NCBI GenBank assembly: GCA_020073145.1
Contig: JAIQFS010000023.1
Coordinates: 63,492-127,491, forward strand
Direction: 5' to 3'
Source: Terriglobia bacterium
Lineage (GTDB): Bacteria > Acidobacteriota > Terriglobia > Bryobacterales > Bryobacteraceae
DNA length: 64,000 nucleotides
Shown: positions 1 through 7,863 of the stretch, in pieces
Layout of the letters: every line of letters starts with the position of its first letter
Numbering within the stretch: the first letter of the stretch is position 1
Made by a program: the position numbers and the translations under genes
Notes under the pieces: model-generated
Told to the model about the DNA's origin: nothing
Seen by the model: the letters and a program-made list of their open reading frames with translations, nothing else
Database searches by the model: none

Positions 1-96
1 GCGAGCTGGATGTTCTCCCAGGGCTGAGGCGGCAGAGTCGGGCCGGAGGCGAGCTGGATGTTCTCCCAGGGCTGGGGTGGCAGAGTCGGGCCGGAA
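1..96. repeat. 48-bp direct tandem repeat inside the exported protein gene
   Basis: Two adjacent 48-bp units (1-48 and 49-96) differ at only three positions and keep the reading frame. Each encodes one 16-residue ASGPTLPPQPWENIQL unit. The array continues beyond the left edge, so the copy number is unknown. The near-identity at DNA level suggests recent expansion, or homogenisation by slippage or recombination. Confidence 0.9.
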
Positions 97-203
97 GCCA
101 CTGAAACCGCCGCCGGACCTTGCAGCAAGCTCGCGGCCAAGGCCATCCCCAAGAGCAGAACGATATCGGTTACGGCCAACTTACTTTGAAGCAGACGTCG
201 CAT
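1..203 (-). CDS. Small exported protein with 16-residue PPxPW tandem repeats (5' part only)
   Basis: The gene starts at the ATG at 203 and runs off the left edge after 67 codons, so the C-terminus is unknown. A Shine-Dalgarno AAGGAG lies at 213-218 on the minus strand. The N-terminus is basic (MRRLLQSK) and is followed by a hydrophobic stretch (residues about 9-30, ending ...ALAASLLQGPAA), which looks like a signal peptide or a single membrane anchor. It then reads ASGPTLPPQPWENIQL, twice in the visible part, with the second copy continuing to the window edge. I do not recognise a characterised family. The proline- and tryptophan-rich repeat is extracytoplasmic if the leader is real. It is a separate transcription unit downstream of infC, with a 5' region of about 200 nt that carries TAGTAC/TACCCTA-type motifs. 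Export is inferred, not shown. Confidence 0.7.
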   Translation of the reverse strand, partial: MRRLLQSKLAVTDIVLLLGMALAASLLQGPAAVSVASGPTLPPQPWENIQLASGPTLPPQPWENIQL

Positions 204-503
204 GGTGAGCAGCTCCTTCAACAACATGTATGCGGGACCTCCATCGGAGTCCGTCCGGACTAGACAGGTACAGCATACGGCCCATGGTCATGGTCCTTTC
301 TAGTACCCTTGGCTATCCGAACCGCAAGTGTAACCGAAGCTGCATCAACGAGCAGATCGATAGTAGGGTCATCCCTAGTACTTTTATAGGGTATTGATTA
401 GTACAGCGAGTGGGGTGAATTCCCTATTAACGGACTATTAGCTTTCGTTTAACAGGTTGGAAACAAATGGGTTATGAGGTCCGGTTGGTTAAAGTCGCCG
501 ACC
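204..503. promoter_or_regulatory. 300-bp region with no gene; probable promoter and operator of the repeat-protein gene
   Basis: No convincing ORF is present. Toward the minus-strand gene at 203 the stretch is AT-richer than its surroundings. It contains an imperfect inverted repeat TAGTAGGG-TCAT-CCCTAGTA (361-380, one mismatch per arm), further TAGTAC copies (301-306 and 399-404) and a minus-strand TATAAA hexamer (388-383) within AATACCCTATAAAAG. I read it as a promoter with regulator sites and a long untranslated leader. A short GGACTCC/GGAGGTCC foldback lies near the ribosome-binding site (about 235-253). No clear -35 box could be assigned. The rpmI and rplT genes that often follow infC are not here. 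Confidence 0.4.
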
Positions 504-1100
504 TTAATTGTGGGCGGGCGGAGTTTGGGGCGGGGAAGCCTTCTCGGGGGCCTTGGCTCCGGACTTGGTCGGGCTGATGAGGATGTGTGCGTTGCGTCCT
601 TCGAGGCGAGGCATACCTTCGACACTGCCGTGGGTGGCGAGGTCTTCGGCAAAACGCATGAGGAGCTTCTTGCCGAGGTCGGTATGGGCGATTTCGCGGC
701 CGCGGAACTGGACCACGGCTTTTACGCGATTGCCTTCCTGGAGAAAGCGAATGGCGTGGTTCTTCTTGAAATCGTAGTCGTGGTCGTCGGTATTGGGGCG
801 GAACTTCAGTTCTTTTACCTGGACCACGTGTTGTTTCTTCTTGGCGTCGTGCTGCTTTTTCTTCTGCTCGTACTGATAGTGGCCGTAGTCGACGGCCTTG
901 GCCACGGGAGGAACGGCGGTGGGAGCCACCAGAACCAGGTCCAACCCCAGCTCCTGCGCTCTGCGCAGAGCGGCAGCGGTGGGCATGACTTCGGCGGTGC
1001 CATCCGGAAAGACGGCGCGGACTTCGCGCGCGCGAATCAACTCATTCACGTTTTCTCTGCGGTTCGGCCGGCGCGGCGGGAAATTTCTGCCAGGATACAT
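504..1100 (-). CDS. infC: Translation initiation factor IF-3
   Basis: IF-3 binds the 30S subunit, prevents premature 50S joining and proofreads initiator-tRNA pairing. The 198-residue product has the N-domain signature (NELIRAREVRAVFPDG, then LGLDLVLVAPTA and VDYGHYQYEQKKK), the basic linker, and the C-domain VKELKFRPNTDDHDYDFK...FLQEGNRVKAVVQFRGRE. A Pro/Ala/Lys-rich tail of about 20 residues ends the protein. No good Shine-Dalgarno precedes the ATG at 1100. In-frame ATT and ATA codons lie just upstream, and infC often uses a rare start such as AUU, so the true start could be slightly upstream. The gene stands alone: no rpmI or rplT follows, unlike the usual infC-rpmI-rplT order. Confidence 0.96.
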   Translation of the reverse strand: MYPGRNFPPRRPNRRENVNELIRAREVRAVFPDGTAEVMPTAAALRRAQELGLDLVLVAPTAVPPVAKAVDYGHYQYEQKKKQHDAKKKQHVVQVKELKFRPNTDDHDYDFKKNHAIRFLQEGNRVKAVVQFRGREIAHTDLGKKLLMRFAEDLATHGSVEGMPRLEGRNAHILISPTKSGAKAPEKASPPQTPPAHN

Positions 1101-1312
1101 GAAAATTATGCGAGCACTTCAGAGGAATGCACAGGTTGAGGCCGGAGGCCCGGAGGGCAGGGAAGCGAAATGAAGTCTGTCCGAATTAAGCGCAATCAGT
1201 AGCCAAGTTCAGTAGACCAGAATCCGGAGCCGAAGTCAAAGGGTGGGCGAAATTATCGATGCCGCGGCCTTGTGCCAAGGAGCCGGCATTGGCACAATGG
1301 TTGGACCCGGAA

Positions 1313-3934
1313 ATGACCGTCAAATGTCCATCGTGTGCGCGCGACAACGCGGGCGGCAAATTCTGTTCGTGGTGCGCCGCGGCGCTGGACGCCACCTCGG
1401 CGGAAACCGAGATGATGCCGGCGTCGGTCCCGAGCCTCAGTTCCTCGGCCATCGTGGATGAAGGGCGCTTTCTGCCGGGCACCGTGCTGGCTGGCCGTTA
1501 CCGCATTGCCGGACTGCTGGGCCGCGGCGGGATGGGAGAAGTGTATCGGGCCACCGACCTCACGCTCGGCCAGGCGGTGGCGCTCAAGTTCTTGCCCGAG
1601 CGCCTGTCTCGCGACGATCGGGCCCTGGCGCGGTTCTACAACGAGGTGCGCGTCGCCCGCCAGGTGACCCATCCCAACGTCTGCCGCGTCTACGACATCG
1701 GCCAGGTGGAAGGCCAGCACTACATCTCGATGGAGTTCGTCGACGGCGAAGATCTGGGGTCGCTGTTGCGCCGCATCGGCCGGCTACCCGTCGACAAGGC
1801 GGCGGAGACGGCGCGCAAGCTGTGCGCCGGGCTGGCGGCGGCTCACGAGCGCGGAGTGCTGCACCGCGATCTGAAGCCGGCCAACGTCATGATCGATGGC
1901 CGCGGCCAGGTGGTCATCATGGACTTCGGCCTGGCCGGCCTCAGCGACCAGTTACAGGGCGATGTGCGCAGCGGCACTCCAGCCTATATGTCGCCGGAAC
2001 AGCTGGCTGGAATCGAAGTCACCGTCAAGAGCGATCTGTATGCCCTAGGGCTGGTCTTGTACGAACTGTTCACAGGCAAGCGCGCGTTCGAGGCGGCCAC
2101 GATGGTCGAGCTCATGGAACTTCAGCAACGCGGCGCGCCGCCCAGCATCACCACGCTGGTGAAAGAGCTGGACCCGGCGGTGGAGCGCGTGATTCTTCGC
2201 TGTCTGTCTCCGGATCCGAAACAGCGGCCGGCGTCCGCGCTGGCCATTGCGGCGGCATTGCCCGGCGGCGATCCGCTGGCGGCGGCGCTGGCCGCGGGGG
2301 AGACACCTTCGCCGGAACTGGTGGCGGCTGCCGGCGAGACCGAAGGTCTGCCCCCCAAACTGGCGGTCATCTGCCTGGCGGCGGCGCTGGCGGCGCTGAT
2401 TGCGGTGGCCGTATTTTCTCCTTCGCAGCAAATGACGGAACTGATTCGGCTGGACAACTCTCCGGAAGCCCTGGCGCGCGATGCGCGCACGATGCTGCAG
2501 AGCCTCGGCTACACGGCGCGCCCCGCGGACCGTTCCTGGGGCTTCTCTTACGATGATGCGTACAACAATTATTTGACCAAGCAGCGGGCGGAAGCGGCCG
2601 GGCGCTGGAAGAACCCGGCGGCCGGGGAGCCGCCCGAGATCACGTTCTGGTACCGCGAGAGCCCGACACCCCTGGTCGCCCAACGCAACTTTAACGTGGC
2701 GGTGAGCTTTATCGACCCGCCGATGGAACGGCCCATGATGCTCCGCCTGCGCCTGAATCCGGACGGGAAGTTGCGATACCTGGAGGCGGTTCCTCCGCAA
2801 GTAGAAGCGCCGGCGCCCGCCGGCTCGTTCGAGTGGAACCGGCTCTTCCAGGCGGCCGGGATGGACATGGCCCATTTTCAACCAACCGAGCCGCAGTGGA
2901 CGCCGCTCGCGAATTGGGATCAGCGCGCGGCGTGGACGGGGGATGGTCAGAGAGTGGAAGCCGCGGCGTGGCGCGGGCGGCCGGTCTCGTTCCGGTTCAT
3001 CGGCCCGTGGACCGCGCCGGGGCGCGGCGGGGCTCCGGCCAGCGCGGGACAGGTTACGCAGGTGGCTGTGATCTACTCCGTACTTCTGGCCGCGGTGATT
3101 CTGGCGTGGCTGAATTTCCGGGCGCGCAAAGTGGACCTGCGCGGCGCCACCAAGCTTGGCGCGTGGTGCTGGGCCGGATATGCCGGCAGCGCCTTCCTGA
3201 CCGCTCATCATGTGGGCACACTCGACGAGACCAACACATTTTGGAAAGTGGTGACGGGGAACGCCGCGATCAACGGGGGAGTGGTCTGGGTGCTGTATCT
3301 GGCATTGGAGCCGTGGGTGCGGCGGCGCTGGCCGCAGACCATGATTTCCTGGAGCCGGTATGCAGTGAAGGGCTTGCGCGATCCGCTGGTGGGGCGCGAT
3401 CTGCTGTATTCGGTGGGAATTGGCTCGGCCATGGGCATCTTGGACCTGGTCCATTCGGCGGTGAGGAGCGCCTCCAAGCCGCCTCTGCTTCCCGATCTCT
3501 CGGCTCTGCTCGGGGTAAGCTCCATCAGCGGACGGGTGATGAGTCTGCTGAGTAATGAACTGGTCGGCACTCTGCTGGTGTTCTTTTTGCTCTTCGTTCT
3601 CCGCGTCGTGCTGCGCAAGGAATGGCTCGCGGTAGCGGGGGTCGTCGTCATTTTCGGCGGGATTTCCATGGCCCAGGGCCTGACTCAATGGGTCGATCTC
3701 TCCTTCGGGATCGCCACTGTGGCAATCCTGGCCCTCGTGATTCTGCGATTCGGTTTGATCGCGGCGATTGTCAGTTCCGTGGTCGAGGACATTCTGCTGT
3801 TGCCGCATACGCTCGACTTCTCGGCCTGGTATGCGGGAACGACCGTGGTGCCGCTGGTCCTGCTGGCTCTGCTGGCAATCTACGGATTCCGCACGTCGCT
3901 CGGCGGCCGCCGCGTCATCCAATTGCCTGACTGA
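1313..3934 (+). CDS. Membrane-bound Ser/Thr protein kinase with N-terminal zinc ribbon and polytopic C-terminus
   Basis: The protein is a Hanks-type kinase of about 873 residues. From the chosen ATG at 1313 it opens with a CxxC...CxxC zinc ribbon (C5, C8, C18, C21). The kinase domain follows at about 60-320, with the glycine loop GRGGMGEVY (~70-78), VALK lysine (~92), HRDLKPANV (~184-192), DFG (~204-206) and GTPAYMSPEQ. The catalytic set is complete. The first membrane segment lies at about 350-368, then a soluble, probably extracytoplasmic domain of about 200 residues, then seven or more hydrophobic segments. An upstream in-frame ATG at 1259 is possible, but the family usually begins at the zinc ribbon. 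Its substrate is unknown. The 3' end overlaps the convergent PLP-enzyme gene by 20 bp. Confidence 0.93.
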   Translation: MTVKCPSCARDNAGGKFCSWCAAALDATSAETEMMPASVPSLSSSAIVDEGRFLPGTVLAGRYRIAGLLGRGGMGEVYRATDLTLGQAVALKFLPERLSRDDRALARFYNEVRVARQVTHPNVCRVYDIGQVEGQHYISMEFVDGEDLGSLLRRIGRLPVDKAAETARKLCAGLAAAHERGVLHRDLKPANVMIDGRGQVVIMDFGLAGLSDQLQGDVRSGTPAYMSPEQLAGIEVTVKSDLYALGLVLYELFTGKRAFEAATMVELMELQQRGAPPSITTLVKELDPAVERVILRCLSPDPKQRPASALAIAAALPGGDPLAAALAAGETPSPELVAAAGETEGLPPKLAVICLAAALAALIAVAVFSPSQQMTELIRLDNSPEALARDARTMLQSLGYTARPADRSWGFSYDDAYNNYLTKQRAEAAGRWKNPAAGEPPEITFWYRESPTPLVAQRNFNVAVSFIDPPMERPMMLRLRLNPDGKLRYLEAVPPQVEAPAPAGSFEWNRLFQAAGMDMAHFQPTEPQWTPLANWDQRAAWTGDGQRVEAAAWRGRPVSFRFIGPWTAPGRGGAPASAGQVTQVAVIYSVLLAAVILAWLNFRARKVDLRGATKLGAWCWAGYAGSAFLTAHHVGTLDETNTFWKVVTGNAAINGGVVWVLYLALEPWVRRRWPQTMISWSRYAVKGLRDPLVGRDLLYSVGIGSAMGILDLVHSAVRSASKPPLLPDLSALLGVSSISGRVMSLLSNELVGTLLVFFLLFVLRVVLRKEWLAVAGVVVIFGGISMAQGLTQWVDLSFGIATVAILALVILRFGLIAAIVSSVVEDILLLPHTLDFSAWYAGTTVVPLVLLALLAIYGFRTSLGGRRVIQLPD

Positions 3935-5036
3935 GGTCGGCAATCAGATCGTCGGGGTGTTCCAGTCCCACCGAGACGCGGAGCAGGTTCTGCGGGGTTC
4001 GCGTCCGCGGCCCTTCGATGGAGGCGCGGTGCTCGATGAGGCTGTGCGGGCCGCCCAGGCTGGTGGCGCGGAGAAACAAGCGGCAGCGCGCCGCCACCGC
4101 CATGGCCGCCTCGCGATCGCCGCGCACCTGGAACGAGAGCATGCCGCCGAAGCCGGACATCTGGCGTGCGGCGACCGCATGTCCGGGGTGATTCGGTAAT
4201 CCCGGATAATGGACGGCCTCCACCTTGAGGTGGCTCCGCAGGTGGAGCGCCAGCCGCTGCGCGTGTTCCGTGTGTGCCCGCATGCGATAGGGTAGGGTCT
4301 CGATGCCGCGCAGCGTCAGCCAGCAATCGAACGGAGAAGGCACGGCGCCGCCGTAGGTCTGGGCGCGCCGGGCACGCTCAAACAGGTAATTCTCATGACG
4401 GGCGATGAGCACGCCGCCCACCACGTCGCTGTGGCCGGAGAGGTATTTGGTGGTGGAGTGGGTCACCATGTCGATGCCGCAATCGAGCGGCTGCTGCAGG
4501 ATGGGAGTGGCGAAGGTGCCGTCGCAGACCGTGATGGCGTTCTTGTGACGGCGAGCGATCTCCGCGATGGCCGCCAGGTCGGTAATCTTCATCAGAGGAT
4601 TGGAGGGTGTTTCCACCCAGATCAGCCGCGTATTCGGGCGGAGCGCGGCGCGGAGGTCATCGGGCCGGGTCATATCCACATAGGTGGTCTCGAAGCCGAA
4701 CTTGCCAAAGACGCCGCCGATGACTTCGCGCAAGGCCCAGTAGACGTCGTCGGGCGCAAGGATGTGGTCGCCCGGCTCCAGGCCCTGAAGCAGGGCGGTG
4801 GCCACGGCCAGGCCGGAGGCGAACATCAGGGCTTCTTTTCCGCCCTCGAGATCGGCGAGACACTGCTGCAGCATCAGGCGATTCGGATTGCCATCGCGGG
4901 AATAGCTGAAGCCGCGCGGGTAGCTGCCCTCGGGGCTCCGCTCGAAGGTGGTGGAGAGGTGAATGGGCGGACTAACGGCGCCGGTGGCGGGGTCGACGTG
5001 GCGGCCGGCGTGGACAGCGCGGGTTTCGATCTTCAT
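3915..5036 (-). CDS. Cys/Met-metabolism PLP enzyme (cystathionine gamma-synthase/lyase family)
   Basis: This is a fold-type I PLP enzyme of the trans-sulfuration family, 373 residues from the ATG at 5036. It has the family N-terminus (ETRAVHAGRHVDPATGAVSPPI), the DxxYWALR segment, the VETPSNPLM motif and the Schiff-base lysine in THSTTKYLSGHSD (K197). Members make or break C-gamma/C-beta bonds to sulfur, for example cystathionine synthesis from O-succinyl- or O-acetyl-homoserine, or cystathionine or methionine lysis. Sequence alone does not decide between synthase and lyase. An upstream GTG at 5078 would add 14 residues that do not look conserved. No sulfur-amino-acid genes are adjacent. Confidence 0.92.
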   Translation of the reverse strand: MKIETRAVHAGRHVDPATGAVSPPIHLSTTFERSPEGSYPRGFSYSRDGNPNRLMLQQCLADLEGGKEALMFASGLAVATALLQGLEPGDHILAPDDVYWALREVIGGVFGKFGFETTYVDMTRPDDLRAALRPNTRLIWVETPSNPLMKITDLAAIAEIARRHKNAITVCDGTFATPILQQPLDCGIDMVTHSTTKYLSGHSDVVGGVLIARHENYLFERARRAQTYGGAVPSPFDCWLTLRGIETLPYRMRAHTEHAQRLALHLRSHLKVEAVHYPGLPNHPGHAVAARQMSGFGGMLSFQVRGDREAAMAVAARCRLFLRATSLGGPHSLIEHRASIEGPRTRTPQNLLRVSVGLEHPDDLIADLSQAIG

Positions 5037-5160
5037 GAGAGCCAGTGTAGCGTGGGAGCGCTGCGTGAAATCCCTCACCCCACGGAGGTCCGTTGTTGAG
5101 ATTTACCTCTTATTTTCTTTTGGTTAGAGGCTGGCTGTGGAATTGCTACTTCGGTGGCGT

Positions 5161-5412
5161 ATGGCCTACGTAATCGTGGATACCTGTACCAAGGATGAAT
5201 TGTGCGTGGCGGCGTGTCCGGTGGATTGCATTCATCCCAAAAAGGATGAGCCCGGCTTTGACGCAGCTCCCCATCTGTACGTGAACCCGGTGGAGTGCAT
5301 CGACTGCGGCGCGTGCATCCCGGTGTGCCCGACCAATTCCGTATTCGTGCTGGAAGATTTGCCGCCCGAGCAGGCGCACTTCGCGGAGCTGAACGCGGCC
5401 CATTTCAACTGA
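5161..5412 (+). CDS. Two-cluster (7Fe/8Fe-type) ferredoxin
   Basis: This is a small soluble electron carrier of 83 residues from the ATG at 5161 (MAYVIVDTC). The first cysteine set is C9-x5-C15-x3-C19-P plus C23. The second is C46-x2-C49-x2-C52-x3-C56-P. This matches the seven-iron/eight-iron ferredoxin family, with at least one 4Fe-4S cluster; whether the first site holds 3Fe or 4Fe cannot be decided. It is preceded by a 124-bp AT-rich divergent intergenic region and followed by about 300 bp without a gene. The Rieske oxygenase gene at 7864 is a conceivable electron acceptor, but the hybrid kinase gene separates them. Confidence 0.95.
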   Translation: MAYVIVDTCTKDELCVAACPVDCIHPKKDEPGFDAAPHLYVNPVECIDCGACIPVCPTNSVFVLEDLPPEQAHFAELNAAHFN

Positions 5413-5709
5413 GCGGCCGCGCCATCCGCGAGCGGGCAGGGGCTTGCGGCCCCGATGCGGGTGTGCGGAATGTCGAGGCGATGGCGGGGCCGGTCCGGTC
5501 ATTGCGGCCAGGAAGCCCGCTCTGCCGTTGCCGGCCTCGCTCCCCCCGAAGAGCCCGCCACAACCACTCGAAATTCGTGCTGGCACTCAACTCAGAGGGG
5601 CTCTCATCCGATAAGGTCCTTAGACGGGCGCACCGGATTATTGTGCCAGCGGGAGCGCGGTAGAGCGACCTCATCTAGTCCAGGGGCCACCGTAGAGGCA
5701 GGGGTAGGG
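5413..5709. other. 297-bp intergenic region, no gene recognised
   Basis: This stretch lies between the ferredoxin stop and the chosen start of the hybrid kinase. The kinase reading frame happens to stay open upstream to 5455, but that segment is Arg/Ser/Cys-rich with no domain-like pattern, so I treat it as leader. No convincing terminator, riboswitch or -35/-10 pair was found. A small GCAC/GTGC foldback occurs near 5631-5645. Confidence 0.4.
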
Positions 5710-7827
5710 GTGGGAAACATTCAGGACGGACGGCGGCAAGGCGGGGCGGAGTGGCGGGCGCTGCGGGACCTCAGCGAGCGGCTCCGGACGGAGAATGAGC
5801 GGCTCTCGGCTGAGGTCGAGAGGCTGAGTGAAGCGCGTGCCCGGGCCTCCGCGCTTCTGGCGGAGGGCGACGCCGCCAAGACCCGGCTGGCGGAGAACGA
5901 ACAATATCTGAAGACGCTGCTGAACCTCCTGCCGGTGGGCATCATCACGGTGGACGCGGCGAATCATCGGATTCTGGACCTGAACCCCGCAGCGGCGCAG
6001 TTGTCGGGAAGGACCTGTGAGGACGTGGTGGGCAGCATCTGTCATGGGTTCATCTGCCCGGCGGAGTACGGGCGCTGCCCCATTACAGACCTGGGGCAGT
6101 CCGTCGATCAGACGGAACGCCAGTTACTGGCGGGCGGAGGGGCCAGCATCCCGGTACTGAAAACGGTGTCGGCGGTCGAGCGAGGAGGCCGAAGCATCCT
6201 GCTCGAGAGCTTCGTCGATCTGCGCGCCGTCCAGGCGAAAGAAGCCGCGAAGGCGGCGAGCCGTGCCAAGAGCGAATTTCTCGCCCGGATGAGCCACGAA
6301 ATCCGGACGCCCATGAACGGTATCGTCGGAATGACCGAACTCGCCCTGGAAACGCAGCTCACTCACGAGCAGCGCGATTACCTGGAAATGGTGAAACATT
6401 CCGCCGACTCGCTTTTGGCGGTGGTCAACGACATTCTGGACCTGAGCAAAGTCGAAGCGGGCCAAGTGGAGTTGTGCAACGTCGCTTTCCCGCTGCGGGC
6501 CGGCCTGACCGACACCGTCAAAGCCCTGGCGGTGCGCGCCCACCAGAAGCACCTGGAGGTGGTCTTCGATGTCAGGCCGGAGGTTTCCGAATGGGTGGTG
6601 TGCGATCCGGGCCGGTTGCGGCAGATCCTCTGGAATCTGGTTGGGAACGCGATCAAATTCACGGAGCGCGGGGAGATCGTGCTGCGCATTGAAGTCGACC
6701 GCGCCTCGGACCGCGACGCGATGCTGCACTTTTCGGTGAGCGATACGGGGATCGGAATCGAACCGAAAGACCAGGAGCGGATCTTTCATGCGTTCGTGCA
6801 GGTGGACGACTCGATCACGCGCAGCCAGGGCGGCTCGGGCTTAGGTCTGGCCATCGCTTCGCAACTGGTGCGGCTGTTTGGCGGACGGATCTGGCTCGAC
6901 AGCCAGCCCGGGCGGGGAAGCATTTTTCATTTTACGGCGAGGTTCGCGCTGCCCCCCGAATCTTCCCTGCGAGCGCCCCGCACCGTGGCGCCGGCGGTTG
7001 CGGCGGGAATGCCCGTCTTGGTGGCCGACGGCGGTGAGACCAGCCTTCGGCTGCTCGGCGAGTTTCTCTCGGGCTGGGGAATGAAACCCACGACCGTAAG
7101 CACCGGTCAACAGGCGCTGGCCGCGGCAGACCAGGCGCAGGCCATGGGGCAGCCGTTCCCCTTGGCTCTGATCGACTCCGAATTGCGCGACATGGACGGC
7201 TATGCCGTGGCCCGCAAAATCTGGGAGAACACCAGTCCCCGCCCGGCGACCGTCATGATGCTCACGTCGGTTTCCAGCCAGCGGCGCCTGCAAGAACAGG
7301 ACCAGACGAGCCTTCTGGTAAAGCCGATCGGCCCGTTCGAATTGGTTGAAGCTATCCAGGCGGCGCTCGGCCAGGAACCGGCGGCCAGAAACGGGCGCGA
7401 GTCCGAAGAGGCGCCAGCGCCATGCCCATGGGAGCCGAGGGGGTGGAACGTTCTGGTGGCAGAGGATCACCGGGTGAACCAACTCCTGATTACGCGGATT
7501 CTGGAGAAGCTGGGATGTTCGGTCACCCTCGCGGAGGACGGCCGGAAGGCGCTCCAGGCCCTCGATCGACAACGATTCGACGCGATTCTGATGGACGTTC
7601 AGATGCCCGGCCTGGACGGGCTCGAAGCCACTACGCGCATCCGTGAGGGCGAGCATGAAGCCGGAGCCCACATTCCCATCGTCGCCCTCACGGCGCACGC
7701 CACGGTGGGATACCGCGAGCGCTGCCTCGATGCCGGGATGGACGATTACGTATCCAAGCCGATCGATCCGCACGATTTGGTAGCGAAATTGGACCGGCTG
7801 ATCGAAAACCGCCCGGCCCGCCCGTAA
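5710..7827 (+). CDS. Hybrid sensor histidine kinase, PAS-HisKA-HATPase-REC-REC
   Basis: This is a cytoplasmic-looking hybrid kinase of 705 residues from a GTG at 5710 that follows the purine-rich AGGCAGGGGTAGGG. A coiled coil (~10-65) leads into a PAS domain (~66-175). Next come HisKA with phospho-acceptor H196 in [13 protein letters not shown], and HATPase_c with the N-box [10 protein letters not shown] and the SDTGIGI and GSGLGLAIA boxes. Two receiver domains follow. REC1 (~435-555) keeps a candidate D489 and the LVKP lysine but has DGG where the acidic pair is expected. REC2 (~580-695) is complete ([18 protein letters not shown] with D629, SKPI). No membrane segment is visible. No output gene is adjacent, so the target pathway is unknown. 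Confidence 0.92.
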   Translation: MGNIQDGRRQGGAEWRALRDLSERLRTENERLSAEVERLSEARARASALLAEGDAAKTRLAENEQYLKTLLNLLPVGIITVDAANHRILDLNPAAAQLSGRTCEDVVGSICHGFICPAEYGRCPITDLGQSVDQTERQLLAGGGASIPVLKTVSAVERGGRSILLESFVDLRAVQAKEAAKAASRAKSEFLARMSHEIRTPMNGIVGMTELALETQLTHEQRDYLEMVKHSADSLLAVVNDILDLSKVEAGQVELCNVAFPLRAGLTDTVKALAVRAHQKHLEVVFDVRPEVSEWVVCDPGRLRQILWNLVGNAIKFTERGEIVLRIEVDRASDRDAMLHFSVSDTGIGIEPKDQERIFHAFVQVDDSITRSQGGSGLGLAIASQLVRLFGGRIWLDSQPGRGSIFHFTARFALPPESSLRAPRTVAPAVAAGMPVLVADGGETSLRLLGEFLSGWGMKPTTVSTGQQALAAADQAQAMGQPFPLALIDSELRDMDGYAVARKIWENTSPRPATVMMLTSVSSQRRLQEQDQTSLLVKPIGPFELVEAIQAALGQEPAARNGRESEEAPAPCPWEPRGWNVLVAEDHRVNQLLITRILEKLGCSVTLAEDGRKALQALDRQRFDAILMDVQMPGLDGLEATTRIREGEHEAGAHIPIVALTAHATVGYRERCLDAGMDDYVSKPIDPHDLVAKLDRLIENRPARP

Positions 7828-7863
7828 GGCCACGCGACCGCCCGACGCCGTCCGCCGGCCCGC

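Noticed and set aside
1-96. Direct repeats considered as a CRISPR array
   Set aside because: The units are contiguous with no unique spacers, and they are in frame within a coding sequence.
474-1139. Long plus-strand ORF across infC
   Set aside because: It is antisense to a clear IF-3 gene, and the hydrophobic runs are a codon-bias artefact of the opposite strand.
2045-3943. 632-codon minus-strand ORF
   Set aside because: It is antisense to the Ser/Thr kinase and extremely Arg/Gln/His-rich, with no domain pattern.
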